A DNA stretch of 64,000 bases from Paenibacillus sp. Soil766 (GTDB lineage: Bacteria; Bacillota; Bacilli; Paenibacillales; NBRC-103111): the NCBI RefSeq assembly GCF_001428105.1, contig NZ_LMSJ01000024.1, positions 53,747-117,746 on the forward strand, written 5' to 3'. Below are positions 18,062-26,523 of this stretch, one piece after another. Under the pieces are notes generated by a model, which was not told the DNA's origin, made no database searches, and saw only the letters and a list, made by a program, of their open reading frames with translations. Both the position numbers and the translations under genes were made by a program. Numbering within the stretch: the stretch's first letter is position 1; every line of letters begins with the position of its first letter.

Positions 18062-18409
18062 CTACTTTTTCTTGTCGAAGAAGTAACTTTCCTGGGTATA
18101 CATATCCGAAGGGTTCGATTCATAAGCATTTCTTTGTGTCGTCGCTTGTTGAAAACTCTTTATTTTGAGAGAGGCTTCGTTTCGCAAAAAGGTTATTTTC
18201 CTGACTATTGCAGGATCATGCTGCAATAATCGGTTGACAACAACCTTATGCTTCTCAAGCAGGGGTGTAGTCCGCTCAGCGTCCTTTATTTTAGCGATGA
18301 TCTCGTCCCTTTGTTCTACGAACTGTTCAACAACTAAGTAATCAGCTTCTTCCATTTCGCTCAAAAAATGTTGCGTACATTCTTCAAGCTGCCTGATCAA
18401 CTCATCCAT
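18062..18409 (-). CDS. FliT-like small helical flagellar protein
   Basis: The 115-residue product (from ATG 18409) is mainly helical and charged. Position and size match FliT-type flagellar chaperones, which follow fliS in many Firmicutes, but sequence similarity is too weak to be sure. Its start ATGGATGA overlaps the fliS stop, so translation is probably coupled. An alternative start 24 nt upstream lacks a ribosome site. Confidence 0.6.
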   Translation of the reverse strand: MDELIRQLEECTQHFLSEMEEADYLVVEQFVEQRDEIIAKIKDAERTTPLLEKHKVVVNRLLQHDPAIVRKITFLRNEASLKIKSFQQATTQRNAYESNPSDMYTQESYFFDKKK

Positions 18410-18800
18410 GCATAGTTCCCGTTGCTTTCGCACTTACAGCAATTTTATTTGCTTCCATCCATGTGCTCTTGAGCTCTTGCAAATAGCCAAGTACTTCTTC
18501 AGCCGACGTCATTGATTTGTGCATGTTAGCTTCAAGCAAACGGAACTCGATATAATCATACATAACAAGAAGGTCCTGGGAGATCGGTGCATTTAGATCA
18601 AGAGTAATGATAAACTCCTTAATAATATCTTGCACTTTAATCACATTACGATTGGCTTCCTCATAGTTATTGACCTTCAACGCCTCAATAAATTGTTTGC
18701 AAAATCGAATCGCTCCATCGCAAAGAAGAATCAAGAGCTGTGCAGGTGTAGCTGATTGGATGGTGGTTTCGAGATACTTATTCTGCTGAGGCTGAATCAT
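18402..18800 (-). CDS. fliS: Flagellin export chaperone FliS
   Basis: FliS binds the C-terminus of flagellin in the cytoplasm and stops early polymerisation. The 132-residue helical protein has the family features YLETTIQSATPAQLLILLCDGAIRF near the start. AAAGGAGGAT lies before the ATG at 18800. It is 24 nt after fliD and overlaps the following gene by eight bases. Confidence 0.95.
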   Translation of the reverse strand: MIQPQQNKYLETTIQSATPAQLLILLCDGAIRFCKQFIEALKVNNYEEANRNVIKVQDIIKEFIITLDLNAPISQDLLVMYDYIEFRLLEANMHKSMTSAEEVLGYLQELKSTWMEANKIAVSAKATGTMHG

Positions 18801-18824
18801 CAAAGATCCTCCTTTAGGTTCATT

Positions 18825-21104
18825 TTAACTCCCAGCAAACTGCGCTAAAGAAGCGCTCTGAGAATTGTACTTGTTCATCGCAGTTTCCATTGCAGTGAAT
18901 TGTTTGTAGTACTGATTTTCAATGTCAGTTAGCCGGCTTTGCCAAGTACTGATCTCCTTGTCAAGACGTGTCATTTGCTTACCAATATCATAATTGGATA
19001 ACAAGCTAGAAGAAGTACCTGCCTTTGTCTTCAACTTACTAAGTACGCGGTCTGCGGCATCTGAAATTCGAACAGCAACGCCATCTCCCCCAGTGCTGCT
19101 TGCATTTCCGTCATTACTAGTAAATAAGCGCATCACAGCCTCAGGGTCCTTCGCCAACGCTTCCTTCAGTTTGGACTCATTGATATAGAGTTTCCCTTTC
19201 TCTGAATAATCTAGCGTAGTTATCCCTACATCGCTTAACTGCCGATAATCACCACTAGATACCCCTGTAACTGATTGATACCAATCTGATCGGAATTCAG
19301 ATACAGCGTTGGACAAGATAGAATCGTTGCGCAACATCCCGCTCTTCGCTTTGTTCTCCCAGAGTGTTATCTGAGATTCCTCCATTGCTTCCTTCTGTTC
19401 ATCCGTCAATGGGGAATAGGCCCTATAGCGCTCTTCGGATATTTCGGCATTCACAGCGCCCAACACTTCATTATACTTATCAACGAAGGATTTAATTGAA
19501 TTGTAAACCGTGTCAACATCTTGGTAAACCGTTAGGTTGACATCCGTATTCGTGGCCTTCTTCGCCGTAATGTTGATTCCGTTGATCGTGAACGTATTGG
19601 ATGCAAACTCTACATCCACTTCATTATATTTGAGCATAACGTTTTTACCCTTAGCGCTGACTTGAGTATAATTCAGACGAGTAGGATCTGCTTCACTATC
19701 CACAGTATTGGGAAGATCATCAGGGTCGTTAATACCTGCAATCAAACCCAAAGAAGTAAGAATGTTTGTCGAATCACTGGTTTGGTCGGAGAAGCTAAAA
19801 TGCTTACCTTCATCAATGGCTGGTGTCAAAACGTCGTCGCCTTTTGGCGATGTTAAAATTAATTTACCAGTAGCACTATCCAATTGAGCGTTAACACCAC
19901 CGATTGTCCCTAAATCCGAAGCGTTGATCTTATTAATTAACGAGCTAATGGTTGTTGTGCTGGAAATTGTAAAATCATAGTTTTTAGATCCATTTCCGTC
20001 TACATCGTATGCAATACGAAACGTTTGATCTGCCTTAAGACTACTGTTGATAACTTTATTCGTATCCGTAGCCATTGTCAAAAAGAGAGCGCCTTTGACA
20101 GAGGTACCAGTGGGGGTTTTCGTCGGCAATCCAAGTGCACTCACAAGGTCTTTAGAATCGCTTGTTAGATCACTGAAAGTGATTGGTTTGTTACTATCAG
20201 GCTTATTAAAAGTGAGGGCTCCTGTTGTACTGTCAAGCCCTGCAACAATACCCGTAGCTTTCAACTCAGTATTCAAATCATCGATTAGGCCGCCTATCGT
20301 AGTGTTCTTATCCACACTGAATTCATAGTTAGATCCGTCATACCCAATACGGAGTTTCTGAACTGTCGCTCCCAATGTGGCATCAATCTTTTTAGTGAGA
20401 TCAGGCACCGGAGATTTGAACTCTGCGGTTCCAGTTACTTGCTCCCCAATTTTAGGGCTCGATCCACTCAGCTTTAACACATTGTTAACAAAATTCGCAT
20501 TCTCTGAATTCAATTCCACCTTAGAATTCACACCCGTGTTGCTGGATACAAAAAAGAAGCGCTTCATTGTATCATCAAAACTGACTTTTACCCCTGTAAG
20601 TGTGGACTTGCTATTCACACTGGATACAAAAGTTCCTATCGTAGCCTCATTGTCAATTTCAATTGTAGCTGTTCCCTTCTCGCCAGCAATCGTAAACTTG
20701 AAATCAGCTCCTATACTTGCATCCACAGAATTAATTTTGGAAGCAGCGGTTACAGATGCTCCCACAGAACTTGTTGAAGTAATTGATGCAGACTCGGCTA
20801 ATTGGGATATGTTAAGCTTATAGATCCCATCTGTCGCGTTGGATGTACCTGTTGCAGTCACAGTCGTTTCGTCACCAGTACTAACCTTTTTCGTCAAATA
20901 ACTTCCCTGAAGCTTCATGTTGAACGCATTGTTTTTCAAATCCAATATCTTACTATTCATTTCCCTATAGCTGTCCTGTTGCCATTGAAATGTTTGCCTC
21001 TTCTGCATAATCTTATCAAGTGGAATTCGGCGAGCTGCCATCAATTGTTTTACCGTTGCATCAATATCCATTCCTGACGAGAATCCATTAATCCTCGTAA
21101 CCAT
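18825..21104 (-). CDS. fliD: Flagellar filament cap protein FliD, enlarged
   Basis: FliD caps the growing filament and assists flagellin folding. The conserved N-terminus (MVTRINGFSSGMDIDATVKQLM) and C-terminal coiled region (ending near LTDIENQYYKQFTAMETAMNKYN) are both present. At 759 residues it is much longer than the roughly 500 of Bacillus FliD. The extra length comes from three related segments at about residues 135-215, 245-330 and 355-455, each with an F-T-I/Y-x-F-x-V-like strand, a TTI.. helix and an S-L-G-L or similar end. These resemble repeated flagellin/hook insertion modules and would be exposed at the filament tip. Confidence 0.93.
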   Translation of the reverse strand: MVTRINGFSSGMDIDATVKQLMAARRIPLDKIMQKRQTFQWQQDSYREMNSKILDLKNNAFNMKLQGSYLTKKVSTGDETTVTATGTSNATDGIYKLNISQLAESASITSTSSVGASVTAASKINSVDASIGADFKFTIAGEKGTATIEIDNEATIGTFVSSVNSKSTLTGVKVSFDDTMKRFFFVSSNTGVNSKVELNSENANFVNNVLKLSGSSPKIGEQVTGTAEFKSPVPDLTKKIDATLGATVQKLRIGYDGSNYEFSVDKNTTIGGLIDDLNTELKATGIVAGLDSTTGALTFNKPDSNKPITFSDLTSDSKDLVSALGLPTKTPTGTSVKGALFLTMATDTNKVINSSLKADQTFRIAYDVDGNGSKNYDFTISSTTTISSLINKINASDLGTIGGVNAQLDSATGKLILTSPKGDDVLTPAIDEGKHFSFSDQTSDSTNILTSLGLIAGINDPDDLPNTVDSEADPTRLNYTQVSAKGKNVMLKYNEVDVEFASNTFTINGINITAKKATNTDVNLTVYQDVDTVYNSIKSFVDKYNEVLGAVNAEISEERYRAYSPLTDEQKEAMEESQITLWENKAKSGMLRNDSILSNAVSEFRSDWYQSVTGVSSGDYRQLSDVGITTLDYSEKGKLYINESKLKEALAKDPEAVMRLFTSNDGNASSTGGDGVAVRISDAADRVLSKLKTKAGTSSSLLSNYDIGKQMTRLDKEISTWQSRLTDIENQYYKQFTAMETAMNKYNSQSASLAQFAGS

Positions 21105-21136
21105 CTCATATCACCATCTTTCGCAATTCAAATTAC

Positions 21137-21556
21137 TTAACGTCTTTCATCTACAATGATACCTGCTTTTTCCCACAGCTTAGCAACCATATCTAACACT
21201 TTTTCCGGTGGAATCTCCCTTACAATCTCGCCAGTATCCTTATCCAAAACCTTAACCATAATTTGCTTCGTAGCTTCATGAATTTTAAATTCAAATGTTG
21301 TTGTAATTCCTTGCGCCGCCTTATTTGCTCTTTCAATCGCTTTAATCAATAATTCATCCCCTAAAGCAACTTTCTGTCCTTGAAGCTCGGCGGTCCTAAC
21401 TTCTTTCGTAGAAGTCATACCCGCAACAGCCGTTGTAGAGGAAGAATCCGGAGAAACTGTCGGTGTTTCTGCCACCCGCTGTGTAGTATTATTTGCATAA
21501 GAAAGCTCAGTTGCCGCCGACCTTCCTAAACCACCTAATGACATATCCGAACTCAT
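21137..21556 (-). CDS. flaG: FlaG family flagellar protein
   Basis: FlaG is a small protein that affects filament length and commonly precedes fliD. I chose the ATG at 21556 (139 residues) because GGGGGAG lies seven bases before it. The first 70 residues are low-complexity. The C-terminal FlaG domain (about 70-139) has FEFKIHEATKQIMVKVLD and TGEIVREIPPEKVLDMVAKL. It lies 32 nt before fliD and starts the flaG-fliD-fliS operon. Confidence 0.92.
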   Translation of the reverse strand: MSSDMSLGGLGRSAATELSYANNTTQRVAETPTVSPDSSSTTAVAGMTSTKEVRTAELQGQKVALGDELLIKAIERANKAAQGITTTFEFKIHEATKQIMVKVLDKDTGEIVREIPPEKVLDMVAKLWEKAGIIVDERR

Positions 21557-21595
21557 GACAATCTCCCCCGCTACCAAATTATTCATATAATAATT

Positions 21596-21623
21596 ATATC
21601 GGAGTTGAAATACACTTTTGTTA
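21596..21623 (-). promoter_or_regulatory. Sigma-D-type promoter before flaG-fliD
   Basis: On the minus strand TAAC (21623-21620) and TCCGATAT (21603-21596) are separated by 16 bases, close to the sigma-D pattern TAAA-N15/16-GCCGATAA. The position 40 nt before the flaG start is suitable. Confidence 0.6.
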
Positions 21624-21653
21624 GAACAAAACTGCCCGTAAACAGAATTATTT

Positions 21654-22853
21654 TTAACGATAAGCTCTCAAGACTTTGTATACAGCATTCACTACGTCCT
21701 TAGCATCCTGTTCAGTCATCTTAGGGAACAAAGGGAGTGTAATAAAGCATTCATAGAGCTGCTCAGCAAGTGGGAGTGAACCCTTCTCATACCCAAGCCG
21801 CTGATAATACGGTAACAGATGAACAGGAATATAATGTACATTAACACCAATATTCTCTGCTCTTAACGCTTCAAATATTTCTTTGCGTCCAGCTGTTAAA
21901 TGGTCAAGCTGTAAATGAAGAATATACAAGTGCCATCCAGATATCGCTTCTGCATGAACAAGCGGTCTACGAATAAGTCCCTCATTCTCTAAATCTTCAA
22001 AAAGGTTACTGTAGGTTTGCGCAATATTGTTCCGCAGCTGTACAAATTCACCAAGTCTGCCCATCTGACTTAATCCTAGAGCGGCTTGTAGATCGGTTAG
22101 ACGATAGTTGTATCCTAACTCTTGCATCTCGTAATACCAAGGACCTTCACTTTCGTTAGTGTATGCTTGGTGATCTCGCGTAATCCCATGCGAGCGGAAT
22201 AGAAGAAGTCTACGATAGTAATCTGGATTATTGGTTACAATAACGCCGCCCTCACCAGTTGTAACAGGTTTCACAGGGTGAAAACTGAACATTGTCATGT
22301 CTGCAACCGCTCCGACCGGTTCACCGGCAAACGAGGCGCCTAACGAATGTGCTGCATCTTGAATCATTACTAAACCATTTTTCTCAGCAAAAGCTTTAAA
22401 CTTACGCATATCTATAGGCTGTCCAGTGAAATCCACAGGAATGATCGCCTTCGTTTTGGAAGTTAGCTTTTTCTTAACTTCGTTTAAATCGAGCAAAAAC
22501 GTGGTTGGGTCAACATCCGCAAATACCGGAGTTCCTCCCACATAGAGCACACAGTTTGAGCTCGCCGCGAAAGTCAAGGGAGTTGTTATTACTTCGTCTC
22601 CCTCTGTAATACCTGCTGCGTAACAAGCACCATGTAGGGCAGCCGTCCCGTTGCAGAAAGCGACCGCATATTCGACTCCTGCAACTGCCGCAACGCTTCG
22701 CTCAAATTCAGCAATAGTCGGTCCCTGAGTCAAATAATCACTTTTTAGCACAAGCACTACTTCTTCGATGTCTGCATCCGAGATCCATTGGCTTCCGTAA
22801 GCAAGCAACTTCTCTCTAGCAGGTTTGCCTCCGTTTATAGCTAACTGTTCCAT
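21654..22853 (-). CDS. pseC: Sugar-nucleotide aminotransferase, PseC-like (DegT/DnrJ/EryC1 family)
   Basis: The enzyme should move an amino group to C4 of the 4-keto sugar in the nonulosonic-acid pathway. The ATG at 22853 (399 residues) follows AGGGGGA at eight bases. PLP-binding features are FCNGTAALHGACYAAG, the aspartate in IQDAAHSLGASF and the lysine region FHPVKPVTTGEGGVI. The stretch GSQWISDADIEEVVLVLKSDYLTQGP is typical of PseC. It is the last gene of the glycosylation operon. A closely similar LegC role cannot be excluded. Confidence 0.85.
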   Translation of the reverse strand: MEQLAINGGKPAREKLLAYGSQWISDADIEEVVLVLKSDYLTQGPTIAEFERSVAAVAGVEYAVAFCNGTAALHGACYAAGITEGDEVITTPLTFAASSNCVLYVGGTPVFADVDPTTFLLDLNEVKKKLTSKTKAIIPVDFTGQPIDMRKFKAFAEKNGLVMIQDAAHSLGASFAGEPVGAVADMTMFSFHPVKPVTTGEGGVIVTNNPDYYRRLLLFRSHGITRDHQAYTNESEGPWYYEMQELGYNYRLTDLQAALGLSQMGRLGEFVQLRNNIAQTYSNLFEDLENEGLIRRPLVHAEAISGWHLYILHLQLDHLTAGRKEIFEALRAENIGVNVHYIPVHLLPYYQRLGYEKGSLPLAEQLYECFITLPLFPKMTEQDAKDVVNAVYKVLRAYR

Positions 22854-22882
22854 CTTAAGCGTCCCCCTATGCTCTTCCTTCA

Positions 22883-23836
22883 TTAATGAGTATGAGCTAA
22901 GCCCTCTTGAATCCATGCTTCTGTTCTACGAATGCCTTCCTCTAAGCTTACAAGCGGTTCCCATCCAAGCAGTTCTTTTGCTTTCCCATAGTTACATAGA
23001 AGCTTCTGAATCTCGCTTTGCGGGTGAATATGTTCTACGTGCTTAATTCGGGAAGAATCACCTATAATGAGCAGCGCTAAGTCATTCACAGAGATGTCGC
23101 GTCCTAATCCTGCATTAACAATTTGACCGTCCACTTTATCGGAGAAACCTGCATCAACTACGAATCTCGCACAATCCTCTACGAACAACAAATCACGAGT
23201 TTGCGTACCTTCACCGTATATACTTACATCTTTGCCAGCCAGCTTATTATTGATAAAAATAGCTACTACGCCGCCTTCACCACCTGTTTTCTGAAAAGGG
23301 CCATATGTATTGAAAGGACGAATGACGACCGTAGGCAAACCGTAAGCGTAGTAATAGGAGAGAACCATGTTTTCCGCCGCAATTTTTGCCCCAGCATATG
23401 GTGAAGCAGGTTTCGTTGGATGCAATTCAGTAATACCTGCTTCATCCGTACATCGGTCATATACCATACAAGTACTCATAAACACGACTTTAACCCAATG
23501 CTTGCGGCATTGTTCCATGACAAAAAATGTCCCTACCGTATCGTTATTGAACGTAGTACGAGGATCATCAATCGAATCTTGAACGTTTATGGATGCACCT
23601 AGATGGTAGCAAATATCGAACTTAACTTCGTTAAAAAGGTTCTCGAGAAGCGCTTCATCTTTGATATCCCCGTGAATAAAGTCCTTCAAACCTGGGTGTT
23701 GCCTAAATTCATTTAAATTACTTTCTTGTCCATTAGAAAGATCGTCGACAATCCAAACTTGATGACCTTCGTTAAGTAAACGTAATGCCACCCATCTGCC
23801 GATAAAACCTGCTCCGCCTGTTAATAGAATGTTCAT
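22883..23836 (-). CDS. NAD-dependent sugar epimerase/dehydratase (extended SDR)
   Basis: The 317-residue protein starts at ATG 23836, seven bases after GGAGG. It has the Rossmann motif GGAGFIG near the N-terminus, a catalytic Tyr/Lys pair in SPYAGAKIAAENM and the sugar-side motif RPFNTYGPFQKTGGEGGVV. It lies between the PseI- and PseC-like genes, so it probably epimerises or dehydrates a nucleotide-sugar in the same pathway. A LegB-like 4,6-dehydratase role is possible; substrate not determined. Confidence 0.8.
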   Translation of the reverse strand: MNILLTGGAGFIGRWVALRLLNEGHQVWIVDDLSNGQESNLNEFRQHPGLKDFIHGDIKDEALLENLFNEVKFDICYHLGASINVQDSIDDPRTTFNNDTVGTFFVMEQCRKHWVKVVFMSTCMVYDRCTDEAGITELHPTKPASPYAGAKIAAENMVLSYYYAYGLPTVVIRPFNTYGPFQKTGGEGGVVAIFINNKLAGKDVSIYGEGTQTRDLLFVEDCARFVVDAGFSDKVDGQIVNAGLGRDISVNDLALLIIGDSSRIKHVEHIHPQSEIQKLLCNYGKAKELLGWEPLVSLEEGIRRTEAWIQEGLAHTH

Positions 23837-23867
23837 TGATAAAACCTCCGTTTTTACACTTAGAAAA

Positions 23868-24920
23868 TTAAAATAGTAAATCCCAAGTAACAGCTGTACC
23901 TTTTTTGACATCCATTTTTACCGGCTTGCCAAGCAACTCTTCAAAATGTTTAGGAGGCAACCCAAATCCAGGACGTATTGCTCTAAGGCTTTCTGAGGTA
24001 AACACATCACCTTGCTTCATATCTTGAGCAACGTATAATGAGCGTCTATGCTTTAACGACGCTTGTTCTTTACCTATAGGTCCATACGATATTTGCCCTA
24101 GACCTTGCCATCCTCGCTCCGTTTCAATAACGAGTGCTTCCATTTCCTCAGGTTCCAAAGAGAAGGTAGAGTCTACCCCGCCATCAGCGCGACGAAGTGT
24201 GAAATGCTTTTCTATAACTGTCGCACCAAGAGCGACGCTCGCCACACTTACACCTACACCCATCGTATGGTCCGATAAGCCTACATGACAGTTAAATAGC
24301 TGTTGTAGGTGTGGAATTGTTCTGATGTTACTATATTGTGGTGTTGACGGATAACTGCTAGTACATTTCAACAAAACAATATCCTTGCAACCTGCCTCCC
24401 TTGCTGCACGAACGGTTTCATCTAATTCTGCTATCGAGGCCATCCCAGTAGATATGATCATTGGCTTCCCTGTCGAAGCTACTTTACGAATTAATGGTAA
24501 GTCTGTATTTTCAAATGATGCTATTTTATACAAAGGAACATCTAAGGTTTCAAGAAAATCTACGGCTGAAGCATCAAACGGAGTACTAAAACCTACGATT
24601 CCTAGATCCCGGCAACGATCAAATATTGGTTTATGCCATTCCCATGGTGTGTATGCTTCTTGATATAATTTATAAAGTGAGCTTCCCTTCCATAAATTAT
24701 TGGGGTCATCGATAAAAAAATCGCCATCATTTATATCAAGTGTCATCGTTTCCGCAGTATAAGTTTGCAGCTTAAGTGCCTGAACCCCAGCTTTAGCCGC
24801 AGCGTCTACAATAGTTAATGCTCTCTCCAAAGATTGATTATGATTCCCAGACATTTCAGCGATGATAAATGGCCTTGCCGAATGTCCGATCGTATAGTTA
24901 CCTACTGTAAACTCCCTCAC
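23868..24920 (-). CDS. pseI: Nonulosonic (pseudaminic) acid synthase, PseI/NeuB family
   Basis: The enzyme condenses phosphoenolpyruvate with a six-carbon diacetamido sugar to form a nine-carbon nonulosonic acid. The 350-residue protein has the NeuB domain (residues 1-280, with IIAEMSGNHNQSLERALTIV, ALKLQTYTAETMTLD and VIEKHFTLRR) and a C-terminal antifreeze-like SAF domain (about 285-350, SLYVAQDMKQGDVFTSESLR). The motifs fit PseI better than sialic acid synthase. It has a GTG start with AAAGGTG upstream. Confidence 0.92.
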   Translation of the reverse strand: MREFTVGNYTIGHSARPFIIAEMSGNHNQSLERALTIVDAAAKAGVQALKLQTYTAETMTLDINDGDFFIDDPNNLWKGSSLYKLYQEAYTPWEWHKPIFDRCRDLGIVGFSTPFDASAVDFLETLDVPLYKIASFENTDLPLIRKVASTGKPMIISTGMASIAELDETVRAAREAGCKDIVLLKCTSSYPSTPQYSNIRTIPHLQQLFNCHVGLSDHTMGVGVSVASVALGATVIEKHFTLRRADGGVDSTFSLEPEEMEALVIETERGWQGLGQISYGPIGKEQASLKHRRSLYVAQDMKQGDVFTSESLRAIRPGFGLPPKHFEELLGKPVKMDVKKGTAVTWDLLF

Positions 24921-24926
24921 AGCACT

Positions 24927-25616
24927 TCAACACCTTTCTATTCCATTAGTGATCGTATTAATAAAAGAATCTGTAAGTTCATCTAAAGACTGAATTTGAT
25001 AATCAGCCTCATATTCATCACTTTTAACAAGATGCTTATAGTTCCCCTTCATGATTCGAACAGTTATAAAACCCAGTGGCTTAATTCCGACAAAATCTTT
25101 AGTAGGGTTATCACCTATATAAATCACTTGACTTGTAGCTACCATTTCCTTCTCACAAATCTTGTTGAAAACGTAAGGAGATGGCTTGGAATTTTTAAGT
25201 CCATAACGATAAGTAATATAACAAAATTTAACCCTTTTTTTTAAACCCAGAGCCGTTAATTTTTTATTCTGAACATGCTTATTCCCGTCAGTGACTATAT
25301 AAATCGGGTAACTACTCTTTTCCGTAAGACATGTATGAGCATCGGGACTAAGTTCAATTTGAGGGTCATGGGCCCGATAGACACTAATACACTTTTTCAC
25401 ATTTGTTTTTGTATAAAAACCAAAGTGCTCTAGAGTACTATTGAATACTTGCCCTCTGCCAGATTTCGTAAGTTCATTGCGCATAAATGCATAGGAAGCT
25501 TCAACTGGAATTCCCAAAGATACATTCATGAATTGGGAAACGGCCATAAATCCGCTATGAACGTATGTGATTTCATCGTACAACGTATCATCAAGATCGA
25601 ATACAAGAACAGCCAA
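24927..25616 (-). CDS. HAD-superfamily hydrolase
   Basis: The 229-residue protein has all four HAD motifs: VFDLDDTLYDE at the N-terminus, IYIVTDGN, the lysine in GLKNSKPSPYVF and VIYIGDNPTKDF. I chose the TTG at 25616 because GGAGG lies seven bases before it; the open frame runs a few codons further but overlaps that site. In this operon it may dephosphorylate a sugar intermediate. The substrate is unknown. Confidence 0.8.
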   Translation of the reverse strand: MAVLVFDLDDTLYDEITYVHSGFMAVSQFMNVSLGIPVEASYAFMRNELTKSGRGQVFNSTLEHFGFYTKTNVKKCISVYRAHDPQIELSPDAHTCLTEKSSYPIYIVTDGNKHVQNKKLTALGLKKRVKFCYITYRYGLKNSKPSPYVFNKICEKEMVATSQVIYIGDNPTKDFVGIKPLGFITVRIMKGNYKHLVKSDEYEADYQIQSLDELTDSFINTITNGIERC

Positions 25617-25654
25617 AGAACTTACCTCCACCACTATTTTGCAAACAGTTTCAC

Positions 25655-26401
25655 TTATTCAATTATTATATATGAACATAACGGAGCCAATGGAGTCCTT
25701 CTGATCCTGTATTTATCGAGTCCAAATACCTCTTTCAGGGCCAATGTCTCACCAGGAAATAAGTCATAATTTAATTCATCGAAAGCCACAATACTACCTT
25801 TAGTCAATCTATCTTTTATCGCTTCAAGACATTTTTTCGTAGGGGTATATATATCAAAATCAAAATATGCCAAGGCTACTATTGTCTCAGGATGCTGCTC
25901 CAAATAAGTGTCAATTGTTACAGATGCATCTCCTTTAACAAGCTCAAACTTTTTAATATGTGACAGTGGACTTTCGGCTTCATGATAAGTGAGAACACTA
26001 TTTAAGTATTCCTCATAATTATCCGTGACTCTATAGTCCCCCTCTTTGACCCTGTTTCCGTCTTTTTCGTGCACATTTGGAAAGCCATCGAATGTATCGA
26101 ATCCAATAATCTTCCTGTTATAATTATATGGCTCATATATTCCTCTAAAAGATGAAAACAGTGACAGATTTTGTCCCCATCGCACACCGAATTCCATAAC
26201 AACTCCATGTACGTTTATAATTTGTTGATATATTTCATGCATAAACAACGTTCTCGACAACGCTTGTCTTTTAATATATAAACCCAAATTATCCAATATT
26301 TCATTATCTGGAATAGGGGAATTCTTTAACTTTTCGAGAAAAACTGCTCTGCGATTTATTTCTTCCTGTGACGAAAGCAAGTTCACTTTAATATCACCCA
26401 A
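25655..26401 (-). CDS. TylF/MycF-family SAM-dependent methyltransferase
   Basis: The start is probably the TTG at 26401, eight bases after AAGGAGG, giving 248 residues. The SAM-binding region is VVMEFGVRWGQNLSLFSSFRG and the metal-ligand region is LAYFDFDIYTPTKKCLEAI, both typical of TylF-type sugar O-methyltransferases. It may put a methyl group on the flagellin glycan. A 122-nt gap separates it from the gene before it, the largest gap in the operon. Base composition is AT-rich compared with the arg genes. Confidence 0.75.
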   Translation of the reverse strand: MGDIKVNLLSSQEEINRRAVFLEKLKNSPIPDNEILDNLGLYIKRQALSRTLFMHEIYQQIINVHGVVMEFGVRWGQNLSLFSSFRGIYEPYNYNRKIIGFDTFDGFPNVHEKDGNRVKEGDYRVTDNYEEYLNSVLTYHEAESPLSHIKKFELVKGDASVTIDTYLEQHPETIVALAYFDFDIYTPTKKCLEAIKDRLTKGSIVAFDELNYDLFPGETLALKEVFGLDKYRIRRTPLAPLCSYIIIE

Positions 26402-26523
26402 AATTATTACCTCCTTGTAAAAACCAATAATTTGCCTACCAAAATTTAAATCTATCACATTGTCTTTACAACTTCAGACTTTGCATTATCAATTGATTAT
26501 CCAAAACTTTTATTGATACAGTG

